Positions 10,881-21,489 of a DNA stretch of 64,000 nucleotides are shown here, piece after piece (position 1 is the first letter of the stretch; every line of letters starts with the position of its first letter). This DNA is from Thuidium tamariscinum (Eukaryota; Streptophyta; Bryopsida; Hypnales; Thuidiaceae). The notes beneath the pieces were generated by a model, which was not told where the DNA came from, made no database searches, and was given only the letters and a program-made list of their open reading frames with translations. The stretch lies in contig OX344752.2 in the NCBI GenBank assembly GCA_947034885.2, positions 20,731,386 through 20,795,385 of the forward strand, given 5' to 3'. The position numbers were made by a program, and so were the translations under genes.

Positions 10881-13301
10881 AATTTTTTTGAAAGAATACA
10901 AGAACTTGTCTATGTATGCTACAAGTCTACATCTACTACTTCCATCTTGGGCAGAAATTACAACATGAATTCTCTGTTGCATCGGTGAAATGAGAACTTC
11001 AAGCACTTCCATAGATTTTCCTTCACTTACTCTTTGCAACAATTCAATGAGTTCTTCCGTATTCCTACGTATGGGTTCATTCTCAATGTGGTCTTTTAGT
11101 TTTTCTATAGAATTTTTGCAGGATGAATATTAAGGAAATTTGTCAACCATGTTAAGTCCTTCATATTGAGTGAACACTTTGCAATCTCTTGCAAAGATTA
11201 GAATGTTTTAATCTTGCAAGTAGATTCAAAGAAAGAACTTCAATATTCTATTTGATAAGATTGAGTCAAGTTGGCAATTGTAAGAGAGATGGATACAAAC
11301 AAGTGTAAACCTATTGAAGGTGATTGTGTTGTATAGTAGGGTACCAATCAAAATGGTGTTTTTGAATTTGTAGAGAAAGAAATTCTAATGTTGCCACCTT
11401 TGACACTCTCCCAAGGGCTGAAAAATTGTTTTTTTACCATGAGAGTTTTGTCATGAGACCATCTCTATGTTGATAATATATGTGCTAAATTTCAACTTCA
11501 AAAGACTTAGTCAAAAAAAGGTATTCAAAATCTACCAACATGTGAAGGTGTAAGGATGATTTTTGACACCCATTTCAAATTTTGACCTAAAAAATGACAC
11601 TATACTAAGGGCTAAAAGATCTTTCTCATAGGGGAGATGGATGATCAGGTGTCTCATGGATGACATTATAGAATTTTAAATACCAATGAGTTTTTGGTGC
11701 ATTGGATGAATTAATGGATGTTCATACATTATTATAATAAGTGTAACTAAAAGCAACCTTAAGCTCTTATAATTAGAAAGAGTACATTTCATACAAAATT
11801 TTATAAATGTCAATCTCCAAAAGAAGCTATAATTAATTGTAGCTAGTTTAACTTTTAATAGACTAGGTTTTTTTCAAAACTAATTTTTCAAAATGTACAT
11901 TTTTGGTATATTGAACACAATTGAAAATAAAAATAATGATCCAATTAACAATACAAAAATGTAGTAGACCATTTTGGCAAAGTGACAAAAATTTCAACCC
12001 AATATAATTTCATGAATTGCAACATTATTATATCTAATATAAGGAAAAAAAAATTCTTGCCATTGTAATTCAACTAGCACATTGCATCATTGAATACTAT
12101 ATTTTACTACATATAATCATGCTAAATTTCAAAAGCAAACAAAGAACTATTTCCCTCTAAATCATCTTGCAAGTCAAAGGGATCAAGATACCCAAAAAAT
12201 TCAAAGATATTAGCCATTTGAAGGGTGAATGGTAGGTGGCTGTGGATCTATATATTCTCATGACAGAAATTCTCTCTTCATCTTGGGCTCATCAAGTAAT
12301 TTGACAAATTAAGGTAGTATTTTCATAAATCATCACTTTATAAGTTTTTGGTTGTTTTTGATGGGTTTATAGGGTACAAAATAATTTTCAGTAAGTTTTT
12401 AAGGGAAGAGAAATTTCTACGGAATCTAGAAAAAGTAGTGCCATATTTTTCAAAGCTTTCATGAAGTAATAATGAATTTCCAAAAGAATGTGTTGTATAC
12501 ACCTATTATTGATCATAGACCTTGCAAAATGTAAACATGCACAGATTGAAAAAAGATACCGCTTTACTAAAACCAAGCATTGTAATGTTCTTAAATCTAA
12601 CCTTTCTTATAATAAATCATTACTTCTTATTTTTTTGCATCCATAAATAGGCAATTCACTAAATAAATATCATTTTCTTAAATAGATTGCATTATTGTCT
12701 ACATTCTTAAAAAGAGATTGATTGTAGTTCTTATATCATTGTGATGTATCCATTTAAAGACCAAGCATTGCCTATATCACCCCTTTTTATAGGGGTAGTT
12801 TGAAGAAACATGTCGAAATTATAGCCAACTACTATCCTCAAGTCTTGAAAAGTGGTTTTGAGCTAAAAAAGGAGTTTACGTAAGGTAAGGTAATTGCACC
12901 TAATTGCATCTCAATAAGCAAGTGAACCAAGTTCTAATTACTAAATTGAATTTTCAATTTTTTTAAGAATTTATTGAAAGTCAAACTTGTTGAAAGTCAA
13001 AAGAGCATTCTAAATTCTCTTCTTGTGCAATTTTGGTCTTTGAAACACCTGAGAAGTGAGTCTTAGAAATGAATTTTCAAATTGTTGAAAATCAGTTTAT
13101 CCAAAGCATCGTTAATAGAGAGAATGCATTTGAAGTGAGAATCTATAAGTATTGGTTTTTGAAAGGGTTTGGAGTTGGGTGCAAGTACCTTAACCTCTAA
13201 AGAATTTTTTTTTAAAGGTAAATTGCCCCAAATTGCTATCTTTGGTTTATTGAACACATTTAAAAATAAATAAATAAATTTCATTCAATTGTATTAAAGT
13301 G
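10881..13301. other. AT-rich DNA, no gene seen
   Basis: Long A/T-rich stretch with short frames only. Positions 11385-11600 hold a diverged reverse-orientation copy of the 8590-9165 repeat unit (CTTTGACACTCTCCCAAGGG). Positions about 13150-13290 resemble 17850-17960, another old dispersed repeat. Confidence 0.5.
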
Positions 13302-13638
13302 TAGTAGGGTAGAAGGCTCTTAAATGGAGCAAGTTCTAAAATGGTGCCCTATTTCAAATGTAAAATACTTGTACATGTTACTTTTCATAGCCTTCTACAT
13401 GTTACTTCATAGACAATGTACATTTTAGCTAGGACACCATTTTTGAGCCCTATATCCTTTCAACTTCAAAATTTGATAACTAATTAAAAAAAAATCAGAA
13501 AAATATGAAACGACTTGGGTTAGATGTCAATTCTACTTGTCTTTCAAGGGAAATTTACTAAAAAATATTTCTAAAAGTATTACCTCCTTGAAATTCTGTT
13601 TCAGCCCTTAGATGGTCCATTACAGGACCTCTTACCTT
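13302..13638. mobile_element. Eroded element of the AGGTAG miniature family
   Basis: The left end (AGGGTAGAAGGC) and right end (GGACCTCTTACCTTA) are imperfect inverted matches. The inner 150 bp aligns with 19530-19735, including CAACTTCAAAATTTGATAAC and the ACTTG..TTAGATGTCA part. Non-coding. Confidence 0.5.
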
Positions 13639-13649
13639 ACACCATTATG

Positions 13650-16430
13650 GCAAAGAGTGGAGAAAGTTTTGATTCCATGGATTGCAAGATTATTTAATTC
13701 AATGTCAGTAAGAGAAATAAGTTTTTTCTAACCCTTATGAGTAGGATGAGCAAAGTTCAAGCTCTCTTAAAGTATAACTTTTGCACTGCTCAAAATTTAG
13801 CATCCACATCGTTGAGCACTACAGCCCTGTTATTTACTCTCAATCATGCCAAATTTCTAAACGAAACGAGGGGTCTACCTCCCTCTAAATCACCCTGCAA
13901 ATCGAAGCGATGAAAGAACCCGGCCAACACAAGGTTAGGCATCTCGAAGGGTTAAAGGATCGTCAAAGAACTGCTGGGGGTGGTCACGGTGGATCGATAC
14001 ACTTTTGTGACAGAAATCTCTCGTGGGGTTTCTGCAAACGCTCTTGGGAGCCTGAATTTGATGACGGTCAAATAAGAAATCCACCCTTATGAACTGAATC
14101 ACTGCGCAGAGAGAATGGAAATGTGAAATTGCAAGCAATCGGAGCATGAAGGACTTGATCTACGCATGTAGATCATAACCCACAGAAAACATCTGAATTG
14201 GGACAGTGTCCGACTGTCCGTACTCCTTTCACGCAATTCCCTTCCTCTTAGACTCTTGGCCGGCAGGCTGGCCTGGGTAATTTCTAGCTGTTGTCTTCAT
14301 CTTGGATCATGCCGTGTCACCGCAGGCTCCTCTTCTAACGCCTGGGACTCTTTCTCAGAACCATTTTCACGCAATTCCCTTCATCCTGGGGTGAGTGAGG
14401 TCTTGGCTGGGGAGGTGCAAGTCGTCTGACTGGCTCACCTGGCGGAGGTGAGCATAGTTTCAGTTGTCACTGGATCAATCCGTGTCTCCGCTGGCTTCCC
14501 TTTCATTGCACAGGAATTTCATCCTGAATTTTCCGGCTCGATGTGCGTTTGCATGAAGTTTGAAGATAAAGTAACCCTGCTGACTGGCTATTGGTTACCG
14601 ACAGAAGTGACTTCACAAAGTCGGTGCGCTTCTTACGGAATTCCTTGAAACCGATTACCGTGTGTTAGAAACACATCCACTTTTTTTTTCACTTTTGCAG
14701 GGGTGTCCCGGTACGGGGTGAGCGGTAATGGTCGAGCTTACTGTGGCTTCTGGCACTTGCTCCAGGTATTCTGATCCCCTAGCTCGTCTTATAATTGGGT
14801 CTTGATCACACCACATATCTTCCTTCTCTACTGTAGTGATTAGTTGCAAGCCTTGCGAGACTGTCCTGGTCTGCTCGGGACAGAGTGTACATGTCTAATG
14901 GTGGTCATTGGGGGATGGCAGAGATTCGAGCTTGAGTGTTGTAGATCGAATTGCATATTGTTAGGGACAACAATACCTTCAAGAGCGGCGAGGCTTGAGC
15001 AGTAGTCGGCCATCATTCATGTCCAATCATTTCATTGAGAATTATACTGTTTGTTTGATCAATGCTAAACCCTAGAAAGCCGTGAATTGACCCGCTGGCG
15101 TCAAAACTCGAACTTGGCAGTGTGGAGAATCAGTGTAGCCTCCATGCACCAATCTGTGTTATGTTGTGGACACAAACTCACGCACGGTGAGTGATGAAAA
15201 CCATCGTAGTATAGTTTGATGAGGAGAAAATGTTATGTTGTACTGATGTTCAGGACTCAGGATCGGAGTTGTAGCGGACTATCTCATAATAGACTAGATC
15301 ACGCACAACACACTCCATGGTTGAGATGAAGAGGGGCGAAGTAGTATTGGGCTTGGCAGCGCAGTTGACGTCCTGGAGGGCAATCCTCGTCCTCCTTCAC
15401 ACTTGGGCAACGTGCAAGTCATGGCAGCGCAAGGACATCTACAGGTATTTAATTTTCCTCGCAGATTGTTTGAACCAGTCACAGCAGCCCGTCCGGGAAT
15501 CGGCTGGTGCTGCTGCTGCGATTGAGTCCAGGACAGTTGGGAAGGGACGGCGGAAGCGACGGTATGCAGATCTGGATGGGCCTGGCGCAAATCTTGAACC
15601 CCAACTTGGTCCGCGTGGTCCTACATTGAAGAAGCAGGTAATGAAGGAATTGGACTGGCTTGACCTGCATCTGGGGCTGCAACCTGCGGATTCTGTTGTT
15701 ACCCCACGAGATTTCGAATGGGAAAAGGAGACAAGAGCAGGTGACAAGGATTCTTCCTGGGTGAAACCATTTTTGGAGGAATGCCCACCTGAACCCCCAG
15801 AGTCTGATGGAGGAGAGGTGTTAACGGATATAACCTCTCCAGAGGCGATGGATCCAGCAGGGTCGCCATCGTCAATTCGGAAGGTGGCGGATACAGCACG
15901 CCCGTCTTCATCGTCTCCTCCTGACTCTGGCTGGTGGAGCTTCCTCTGTCTTGGAAACGGCAAATGAATCAATCATTGAACCACCTACTACCATAAGTTT
16001 ACACACTTTCTATTTCGAAGTTGAAAGTTGAAACTCATGCAAACCTAAGATTTGAAATTGTTGCTTTTAGCTCAAAAATCCACCAAATCAGAATCGGAAA
16101 GGTATTGGAAAATGTATAGGAAAGGTCAAGTAGCCTATTGTGAACATATAAATCGTATAAAATATTTTGAAAGAATATAAGAATTTAGCTAGTATTGCTA
16201 CATATTTACCATCTAGTACTTCCACCTTGGTCATAAATTCATCATTCATTCTATAAGATATTGGTCAAATGAGAACCTCAAGCATGTCCATATATCCTCT
16301 TTTTATATTCTTTGCATTGATTCAATAATTTTTTTGTTATTCTAAGGCATGGACTCATTCTAAATTTGGTCTTTTAGTTCTTACTATAGAATTTCTATAG
16401 GGTGATTATCCTTGTGTAGGATTAGATTGT
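13650..16430 (+). repeat. Copy C, the longest copy of the four-copy repeat
   Basis: Aligns with copy A (200-2607), copy B (9530-10880) and, more distantly, copy D (18275-19400). It lacks the miniature element present in copy A: the empty site is at 14248-14250. The leader has acceptor-like sites such as the TTTTGCAG ending at 14700, and a donor-like ACGGTGAGT near 15186. The 216-codon frame at 15317-15967 follows. Confidence 0.75.
15317..15967 (+). CDS. Hypothetical protein, copy C (216 residues)
   Basis: Function unknown. Residues 1-60 match copy B closely (MVEMK start, SWRAILVLLHTWATCK, FLADCLNQSQQPV). Residues about 75-185 differ: basic first (GKGRRKRR), then a mixed stretch with KELDWLDLHLGLQPA and an acidic, Pro-rich segment (PPEPPESDGGEV). 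The tail carries the shared MDPAGSPSS block, a Ser/Pro run and a Trp-containing end. Copy B is about 65 residues shorter in the middle. No transmembrane segment, signal peptide or catalytic motif is evident; the basic and acidic low-complexity parts would fit a nuclear or disordered protein, which is a guess. The leader probably contains introns. Confidence 0.5.
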   Translation: MVEMKRGEVVLGLAAQLTSWRAILVLLHTWATCKSWQRKDIYRYLIFLADCLNQSQQPVRESAGAAAAIESRTVGKGRRKRRYADLDGPGANLEPQLGPRGPTLKKQVMKELDWLDLHLGLQPADSVVTPRDFEWEKETRAGDKDSSWVKPFLEECPPEPPESDGGEVLTDITSPEAMDPAGSPSSIRKVADTARPSSSSPPDSGWWSFLCLGNGK

Positions 16431-16755
16431 GCTATTTTATGCAAAGGGTGAAATTAAATGGAAGTTATATGTAAGTTTTTTGTGTTGTATTTGACTATTG
16501 ATTTGACAAATCACTTAAGCTAGTTATGAAGTTCAAGTAGAAACTTAACTAAGGTAACTACATCTAAGCTATTGAGCATTCATTGTTCCTATTATGAAAC
16601 CCTTTTTTTTTGTTGGATCTTGTTGGAAGTTAAAGAACTATTTAGATACTCTTTTTAATTATACATTCAATTTTCGGACACTAAAATATTGAACAATGAA
16701 TTCTCAAATTGTTAAAAATAGGTACATCTAAAAGCAACCCTAGGATTTTGTAAAT

Positions 16756-17835
16756 GGGTGAGTTCAAGAAAGACTGACCACTTTGGAGCACTTTGGAAAA
16801 ATGGCTCTTGTTTGATGCTATAACTATTGATTGATGAATCCAATGCCCAAACCAAAAAAATATTTCTAGAGTTTAGGATGCCAATGATATTCTATATTTT
16901 TTTTAAATTTTAAAAAATCATTTTATATTTAAAATTTATTATTGTTAATATGTCACACTTTCAAGATTAGGAGTTTTTTATTTGGATGAGTGGTTTAAAT
17001 TTATTATTTTTAGTTGAAATTTCTGTGGTATGTTCTTATAGTAGGTAGACATGCCCCTACCAAGGGGAACCAAAAAAAACATTATTTTATAACCTCTACA
17101 TGAGTGCAAATAGGCCTCCCTTGCGCGCACACTTCTAAACATTAAAAATAGTTTTGAACTCATTTTTTTAGTCAAACCTCATCACCAAGAAGTCTTCTCA
17201 AATGGCCAATTTTTAGTTTTGTTCAAAATTGTTTTTCCTATTTTTTATAAATTAAAACGTCAATCTATGTATTTTCTAGGATAGTTTTTGGACATTGAAA
17301 AACTGTCCTAGAAAATACATAGATTGACGTTTTAATTTATAAAAAATAGGAAAAACAATTTTGAACAAAACTAAAAATTGGCCATTTGAGAAGACTTCTT
17401 GGTGATGAGGTTTGACTAAAAAAATGAGTTCAAAACTATTTTTAATGTTTAGAAGTGTGCGCGCAAGGGAGGCCTATTTGCACTCATGTAGAGGTTATAA
17501 AATAATGTTTTTTTTGGTTCCCCTTGGTAGGGGCATGTCTACCTACTATAAGAACATACCACAGAAATTTCAACTAAAAATAATAAATTTAAACCACTCA
17601 TCCGAATAAAAAACTCCTAATCTTGAAAGTGTGACATATTAACAATAATAACTTTTAAATATAAAATGATTTTTTAAAATTTAAAAAAATATATAGAATA
17701 TCATTGGCATCCTAAACTCTAGAAATATTTTTTTTTGGTTTGGGCATTGGATTCATCAATCAAAAGTTATAGCATCAAACAAGAGCCACTTTTTCCAAAG
17801 TGCTCCAAAGTGGTCGGTCTTTCTTGAACTCACCC
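16756..17835. mobile_element. 1.08-kb full-length foldback element, copy 1
   Basis: Two arms of about 535 bp face each other around a loop of about 8 nt near 17297, so the element is almost one continuous hairpin. The ends read GGGTGAGTTCAAGAAAGAC and its near-exact complement. Flanks carry AAAT on both sides (16752-16755 and 17836-17839). The arms are nearly identical: a 65-codon frame occurs in both with one residue changed, as expected of mirrored DNA rather than of two genes. No transposase is present. Copy 2 lies at 42296-43371. GGG ends with a 4-bp duplication do not match a superfamily I can name with confidence. A transcript would fold into long dsRNA. Confidence 0.92.
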
Positions 17836-17994
17836 AAATAGAAGGAATACATTTTAGGCAAGAATATGTAGGGTCCAAGTTTTAGAATGAAATTGAAATT
17901 AGGTGCAATTACCTTAATTTGTGAAGAGTTGAGGGTGTTTTCAAAAACTAACATACTTTGGTGCATTGCCTACAATGAAAAATATCGAAGCTTA

Positions 17995-18267
17995 AGGTAG
18001 GTAAACCTAAAATGGCACCTGACCTTAAAGCACCTTGTACAACGTGCATACATTTTCAAAATCAGTCATGTACCCAGACTGTAGATGGCACTTTCAGAAA
18101 CACACTTTGACTGTTGATAACTTTTGCATACGGTATCCAAATCCACTGTTCTTTGGTGCGTTGGAACATGCTTTCACTCACCAACAAGACTGTAAAAATA
18201 TCTGAACAACATAATAACAGGAATTAGGTACAGTATGAAAAACTGGCGCTTTGGGGTGTACCTACTT
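17995..18267. mobile_element. 273-bp miniature element, AGGTAG family, copy 2
   Basis: Same length and ends as 1300-1572, inserted in the opposite orientation; for example the CATGCTTTCACTCACCAACA part is the complement of its partner. It is flanked by TA (or TTA) on both sides and lies directly before copy D. Non-coding. Confidence 0.8.
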
Positions 18268-18448
18268 TAGTTTCTGTCATCACTTGATCCATCTGTTTCA
18301 TCGAGTGCAAGTCCGATCACCTTTCAACGAGTTGGAGTTTCACTCTAAATGATCTCGGTATGATGTGCAGGTACAAATAGTCTGAAGAGTACCTCTGTAG
18401 GCTTCTTGGTTATCGACAAAAGAGATCTTCCCAAAGTCTGTACGCCTA

Positions 18449-19273
18449 AGGTAGTCTGCTCAAAAAGTAACTGCCTTCTAAATACAACCTCTACCTAGGA
18501 ACTACTGACATGTTTTTTGAAATATGTACTTCTGTCCATGATGAGTTACGTAGGCTTAAGTACACTAATGATGATATTTAGAGTCTTGTACACTAAATAC
18601 GAAGGCATACACTAAAAGCCAATTACCCTATGAAAGTAAGTAACATTAAATGTCAATTCAAACACTAAATGTGAACACTCAAGATCTGAAATCTGAACTC
18701 GGGCTGAACTGAACTGAACTTGGAAGAACCATAAGAGGATTTTCAGCTGCTGTACAAGACTGCGAGTTCCCAAATGCTGGGAACGCATTGGGAACACTAG
18801 GAACGTAATCTTGATGTGGTCGAGCGACTGCCACATCAGAAAATAATAAATTTTAATAAATTTTAATTAAATATTAAATATTTTTAAAATATTTTTTTGA
18901 AAAAAAAAATTTTTAATCATTTTTTTTGTCTTTAATACATTCTGAAGTTTTTTTGAAAAAAAAAAATTTTAATTTTTTTTTTTCAAAATTCAAAAATTCA
19001 GACCAGCAGGGGGCTGGTCTGCAGCAGTGGGAACAATTTCGGGGAACACCCCTGAAACGGTCTTCTAGGGGCCCAAAAATCCTCTTATGTGAAGAACTCG
19101 GATGAACTGAACCCAAGCAATTTCAGGGAAGGAGAAGGCGACGCATTCAAGTCTAACACTAATTGTGGACAAGTTCAAATTTAGTGTTGTAGCTAGTAGG
19201 GGGGTAAAAACACTAAATGTCACTAAACACTAAATATCATCTTTAGTGTAGTTGCTTTTAGAGCAGACTACCT
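18449..19273. mobile_element. Element with AGGTAGTCTGCTC ends, itself interrupted
   Basis: The ends are inverted repeats (AGGTAGTCTGCTC with AAAAAGTAACTGCC at the left; the right end complements AGGTAGTCTGCTCTAAAAGC) flanked by TA. The interior repeats ACACTAAATGT motifs in both halves, likely subterminal sites. A 360-bp foldback of another family sits inside (18730-19089), so the original element was about 465 bp. Non-coding. Confidence 0.75.
18730..19089. mobile_element. 360-bp element with CATAAGAGGATTT ends
   Basis: The ends CATAAGAGGATTT are inverted repeats. The flanks TGGAAGAAC (18721-18729) and TGAAGAAC (19090-19097) look like an 8-9 bp target duplication with one indel, which would suit a Mutator- or hAT-type mover. 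It carries a core GTGGTCGAGCGACTGCCAC that recurs in the 33189-33486 copy, then long A/T runs. Non-coding. The window's first 133 bp are the right end of another copy. Confidence 0.75.
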
Positions 19274-19432
19274 TACTTCTCATGGGGGCTTGGGAAGCGC
19301 AATTTGAATGCGTATGTTAGAAGCACATCCGCTAGTCCATTTCTGTTCACTTCAATTTGCAGGGGTACGTAATTAGCAAGCCTTCTTGTGAATCTCCCAA
19401 GCAATATGCTCTAGCCTAAATAAGGTAGGAGG

Positions 19433-19738
19433 TTCAAACTCCAACAGGGCATTTAGAACCAAATATGGCTCAAAGGTACATTTCGCTTTCTACAATATTC
19501 CAAAATGTACAAAATGTGTACATTTTAGGAGGTGGTTGCTTTTAGAGCCCTATGGTTTTGAACTTCAAAATTTTATAACTAATTCCATAAAGCTCCAAAA
19601 AAATATGAAACAACTTGAGTTGGATGTCATTTCCTCTTGTCTTTTAAAGAAAAATTAATGAAAAATATTTCAAGATGTTTTCCCTCTCCAAAATTCAACT
19701 TCAGCGCTTAGATGGTTGCTTTATGGACCTCCTACCTT
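19433..19738. mobile_element. 306-bp miniature element with AGGTAGGAGGT ends
   Basis: The left end AGGTAGGAGGT and right end ACCTCCTACCT are exact complements, flanked by TA. The inner part aligns with 13302-13638 and with eroded pieces near 8340 and 52230. The next element begins almost at once (19740). Non-coding. Confidence 0.75.
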
Positions 19739-19739
19739 A

Positions 19740-20141
19740 TGGCAAATTTCGTTAAAATGGTAGCATTCCATTAATTTGATACTTTTGACAATTTAGACCT
19801 CACGGTCTTAAATCTAATTTTGCTATAGATTTTTGGAACCTATATGAGCTGTAGATGTCTATAATCTACACCTATTCAAGATGTTTTAGACCACGTGGTC
19901 TAAAATCTAAATTTGTCATAGATTTTTGAAATTTGTACATGTTGTAGATGTTTAAAATCTATACCTATCCAAGATGTTTTAGACCATGTGGTTTGAAATC
20001 TTAATTTGTCTTAGATTTTATAAATCTATGAATGTGTAAGGTGTTTGAAAATCTATACTAGTCCTAAATGTCAGTTTTCAATTCAGACCGCGCAGTCTAA
20101 AAATGGCATTTGAAATACTATCAATTTAATGAAATTTGCCA
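19740..20141. mobile_element. 402-bp element with TGGCAAATTTC ends and inner repeats
   Basis: The ends TGGCAAATTTC and GAAATTTGCCA are perfect complements, flanked by TA. The interior is about three tandem units of roughly 100 bp. Each contains a palindromic phrase of the type TAGACCACGTGGTCTAAAAT, followed by TAGATTTTTGAAAT. A longer relative lies at 20441-21309. Non-coding; a TA duplication fits a Tc1/mariner-type MITE. Confidence 0.78.
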
Positions 20142-20440
20142 TAAAATATAAAAATTTGTTCCTATTGTATTATATTTAGTTTTGTAATTCTCAACCTCTA
20201 TAAAATGAGGTGTTCTAATTCCAAGAAAAAACTTAGCCAAATTCTTGGTTAAGTTTTATTTAATTTCAAAGTATGTTGAGACTAAACTTTTGGACCTTCA
20301 TAGGCATTATAAGTGTTAAAACCAACAAATGAATGCACTTTGTCTATAATGAATACTTGGTGCCTAAAGGAGGTTTGTTATTATGTGAACCTAAGAGTGT
20401 GAGCCTATGGGCCTACAAGACTATATGCCTTTAGCATAAA

Positions 20441-21309
20441 TGACGAATTTCATTAAAATGGCAATATTCCATTAGTTTGACACTTTTGATAGTTTGACAC
20501 TTTTGATAGTCTTGCTAAGGGAAACCACAGGGATCCTAATTGCAACTAGAATGGATTGAGACCAATAAAAATCTAGAAATAAATATTTAGACAAATATTC
20601 ATAGAAAACAAACTCTATATAGAATTTCCATAGAAAACTCCAAATATTTCATAATAAAATTTTATTTTTACAGCACGTAACGATCCTCTTTCCTCTTCTC
20701 TTATGTATCTCTCTTCTATAAGTTTTCCCCCTTCATTATAAAGAGGAAGAAGACCTTTAACTACCACTTCCACCTTATCCCCCATATTTTCTATCAAGTA
20801 AAAGGACTTAACTCCTAGCAAGTCCTTAAGACTTTAACTCAACTAAAAGTCAAATCTTATCATCTTATCTTTAACTCCTATGTAGCTTTCTAATCTTATC
20901 TTATAGAAATAAAGAAGCTAAAGTCAAATAATTGTCTAGTAGAGGTAAAAAAAGTAAAGCCTACTCCATAAGGTTGAGCTAAGTTCTCTAAAAAACCCTC
21001 TACTTCAACAATGAACATAAAGTTCTACATAGCAAATAAATTTAAAACACGACACCGCATAGACTGAAATCTAAAACTATCATAGATTTTTGAAATCTAT
21101 ATGTGTTGTAGATATCTGAAATCTATACCACTCCAAGATGTTTTAGATCACGCAATCTAAAATCTAAATGGATCATAGATTTTGTAAATCTACATGTGTC
21201 CTAGATGTTTTAAATCTATACCTGTTCTAAATGTCATTTTTTAGTTTAGACCGTTGGTGCGGTCTAAAAAATGGCATAAAGAATACTACCATTTTAATGA
21301 AATTCACCA
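20441..21309. mobile_element. 869-bp relative of the 19740 element, nested and itself enlarged
   Basis: The left end TGACGAATTTCATTAAAATG and right end (complement of TGGTGAATTTCATTAAAATG) are inverted repeats. The right third matches the 100-bp unit of 19740-20141 (GATCACGCAATCTAAAATC). About 540 bp of unrelated sequence (roughly 20515-21055) sits inside the left part. The whole is inserted in another element. Confidence 0.65.
20515..21055. other. Unassigned insert inside the 20441-21309 element
   Basis: Non-coding sequence absent from the related element at 19740-20141, with a TATA-like CTCTATATAGAA and pyrimidine-rich stretches. I could not find clear ends or a target duplication, so class and exact limits are unknown. 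Confidence 0.35.
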
Positions 21310-21489
21310 TATAAGTGTCTATAATGTTGAAAGTTAACCTTCTATAATTACAGTACATCTACATTGTAAATACCTATATTATAGATTTTAATTTTACAAG
21401 CACCTTATCACATTCTATAGTTGTAGCATATCTACTTATATATATAGTCAAAGATCACATGCTCACACTTTCATGCTCACATACTAGCA

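Larger units (their letters stand above)
18275..19400 (+). pseudogene. Copy D, a partial and interrupted copy of the gene-like repeat
   Basis: 18275-18448 and 19274-19400 align with the leader of copy C (about 14455-14710), including the TCACTTGATCCATCTGT, TTATCGACA and GCACATCCGCTAG parts. The two pieces are separated by a nested insertion (18449-19273). Nothing matching the conserved coding frame follows, so only a leader fragment is left. It is more diverged than the others and probably the oldest copy. Confidence 0.6.
20374..21489. mobile_element. Interrupted copy of the GTGTGAGCCTATG family
   Basis: The left piece (20374-20440, with GTGTGAGCCTATGGGCC) and right piece (21310-21489, with CATGCTCACATACTAGCA) match the two halves of the intact copy at 45254-45478. 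They are split by the 20441-21309 element. The undisturbed length would be about 245 bp. Confidence 0.65.

Noticed and set aside
16978-17609. Two identical 65-codon frames, one on each strand
   Set aside because: They are mirror images made by the arms of the foldback element, not a gene pair; composition is A/T-driven and no motif is present.
20515-21055. Possible solo long terminal repeat
   Set aside because: It has a TATA-like motif, but I could not find matched TG/CA ends or a target duplication, so no retroviral-type origin is claimed.
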